Below, one piece after another: positions 62,913-64,000 of a DNA stretch of 64,000 bases (its first letter is position 1; every line of letters starts with the position of its first letter). A model generated the notes under the pieces. That model ran no database searches. It saw only the letters and a program-made list of their open reading frames with translations, and had not been told where the DNA came from. Location of the stretch: positions 15,062 to 79,061 of the forward strand of contig CAZIIU010000012.1 in assembly GCA_964539395.1 (NCBI GenBank), written 5' to 3'. This DNA comes from M55B112 sp964539395. GTDB lineage: Bacteria; Bacteroidota; Bacteroidia; Bacteroidales; GCA-2748055. The position numbers and the translations under genes were made by a program.

Positions 62913-63878
62913 ATGGAAATAGCAATATTGGCAGGAGGCGATTCTTCGGAATTCTCAATATCTGTGAAGAGTGGAACAGAAATCCAGCAATGGCTTTCAG
63001 CGGCAGGATATAATTCTCACCTGGTTATTCTTAAAGGTGATACCTGGTTTGTAAAAAACGGAAAGGAACAGATTCCCTTCAACAGAGAATTGTTTGGCTT
63101 TCAGAATGAGGGACGAAATATCAAAATCGATTATGCCTGGAACATTATTCACGGACCACCCGGAGAAAACGGACTGTTGCAGGGATTTCTCGACATGAAA
63201 AAGATCCCCTACAGCTCCTCCGGCAGTCTCTCCTCTGCAATGACCTTCAATAAGTATGTGGCAAAGACCTATCTCAAACAGTTTGGCATCATGACTGCTG
63301 AAGCTGAACTGATAAACCGGGACAAAGTCTATGATACTGAAGTGATCATTGATAAGGTGGGTTTACCGTGCTTTATCAAACCCAATAATGGAGGGTCGAG
63401 CTTCGGTACATCGAAAGTTACACAAATGGAAAATGTAAAACCAGCCATTGATAAAGCCTTTAAAGAAGATGATGAAGTGATCATTGAATCATTCGTAAAA
63501 GGTAGGGAAATTACCTGCGGACTCGTCAAAACCAAAAAGCGGGAATTGATCTTTCCACTTACAGAGATCATTTCAAAAACCGAATTCTTTACGTACGAAG
63601 CGAAATACGAAGGCATGTCGGATGAGATTACTCCAGCTGAGATAGATGAGGACCTGACCCGCAGATGTATGCAGCTCTCTTCCGATATTTATGACCATGC
63701 CCGGTGCAAGGGAATCGTGAGAATCGACTATATCATTCGGGGTAACCAGATCTATTTCCTCGAACTGAACACTATCCCGGGAATGACCAGGGAAAGCATC
63801 GTACCCCAGCAGATCAGGGCTATGGGACTGGAAATTGAAGATGTTCTGAAAGAGGTGATCGAAGACACAATGGAATAA
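62913..63878 (+). CDS. ddl: D-alanine--D-alanine ligase
   Basis: A 321-residue ATP-grasp ligase that makes D-Ala-D-Ala for peptidoglycan. Motifs include IAILAGGDSSEFSISVKSG, HGPPGENGLLQGFLDMKKIPY, CFIKPNNGGSSFGTSKV and the metal-binding ELNTIPGMTRESIVPQQ. The length is a little below the usual 340-370. It feeds MurF at 42-44.6 kb. It lies 149 nt after the pseudouridine synthase gene, so it may have its own promoter; TAATTTTA upstream is an imperfect -7 box. Confidence 0.95.
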   Translation: MEIAILAGGDSSEFSISVKSGTEIQQWLSAAGYNSHLVILKGDTWFVKNGKEQIPFNRELFGFQNEGRNIKIDYAWNIIHGPPGENGLLQGFLDMKKIPYSSSGSLSSAMTFNKYVAKTYLKQFGIMTAEAELINRDKVYDTEVIIDKVGLPCFIKPNNGGSSFGTSKVTQMENVKPAIDKAFKEDDEVIIESFVKGREITCGLVKTKKRELIFPLTEIISKTEFFTYEAKYEGMSDEITPAEIDEDLTRRCMQLSSDIYDHARCKGIVRIDYIIRGNQIYFLELNTIPGMTRESIVPQQIRAMGLEIEDVLKEVIEDTME

Positions 63879-64000
63879 AGCAGCAAGTAAAACCCGCTTC
63901 TCAATTATACCATTAACCATCCTGCAGACACTTACCGCAGGGCCGACGCATATAAAAGTTTGAAAACGAACTGGTATTAACAATTTCAGCGAGGTTGTTA

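Noticed and set aside
63573..63983. 136-codon minus-strand frame across the ddl 3' end
   Set aside because: Mostly antisense to ddl, no recognisable domain; it is a shadow of the real gene.

Overview
This 64 kb window is chromosomal DNA of a Bacteroidota bacterium, most likely Bacteroidales/Marinilabiliales-like. The support is a gldB gliding/type IX secretion lipoprotein, a cell-surface protein with a type IX secretion (T9SS) C-terminal sorting domain, the MurF-Alr fusion typical of the phylum, PorT-like barrels, a CarboxypepD_reg TonB receptor, and many TAnnTTTG promoter -7 elements in place of Shine-Dalgarno sites. I found no rRNA, tRNA, CRISPR array, insertion sequence or prophage. The region reads as core genome: 57 genes, including one nonsense-interrupted gene and a 53-codon rpmH.

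Layout. 0-10 kb: partial nfeD, clpS, a TPR/PD40/SPOR envelope protein, bcp-recA, miaA, a Yip1-like membrane protein, smpB, then an outer-membrane protein with a C-terminal EF-hand paired with a SPOR protein. 10-17 kb: LOG-family protein, uvrA, a lytic transglycosylase, and an ECF sigma factor with a regulator/beta-barrel hybrid. 17-26 kb: lipoprotein serpin, lpd, TonB receptor, FkbM methyltransferase, meaB, TlpA-like lipoprotein. 26-35 kb: ppk1, a DUF1573 protein, a very large pseudopeptidase/PD40/barrel protein with a TTG start, an M20 amidohydrolase, ferredoxin, and a 22-bp tandem repeat. 35-48 kb: an ion channel with an internal amber codon, gldB, porT-like, nadE, a Crp/Fnr regulator, an LpxL-like acyltransferase, murF-alr, tdk, an unknown coiled protein, rsmI, and a secreted protein with six Trp-Met-Thr repeats. 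48-64 kb: dnaB, ispE, biotin carrier and carboxyltransferase subunits, an LptF/G permease, a Tgt without its zinc cysteines, a glycosyltransferase, ECF sigma, rsmG, rpmH, a FAD oxidoreductase, a PASTA protein, a T9SS cargo protein, an RluD-type synthase and ddl.

How the genes fit together. Envelope biogenesis dominates: peptidoglycan precursors (MurF-Alr, Ddl), peptidoglycan contact or turnover (lytic transglycosylase, two SPOR proteins, PASTA protein), LPS (acyltransferase, LptF/G) and T9SS/gliding (GldB, T9SS cargo). MeaB and the carboxylase subunits point to methylmalonyl-CoA/propionate metabolism. RecA, UvrA and DnaB cover DNA maintenance; RsmG, RsmI, Tgt, MiaA, the RluD-type enzyme, SmpB and L34 cover translation.

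Nothing here is clearly a wholly new system. The least explained items are the Trp-Met-Thr repeat protein with its paired upstream motif, the sigma-factor-linked protein that joins an inner-membrane helix to an outer-membrane barrel, the inactive-looking peptidase/PD40/barrel protein, and three genes whose promoter -7 element lies 4-5 nt before the start codon, which suggests leaderless transcripts. All assignments come from reading the sequence; no database search was run.
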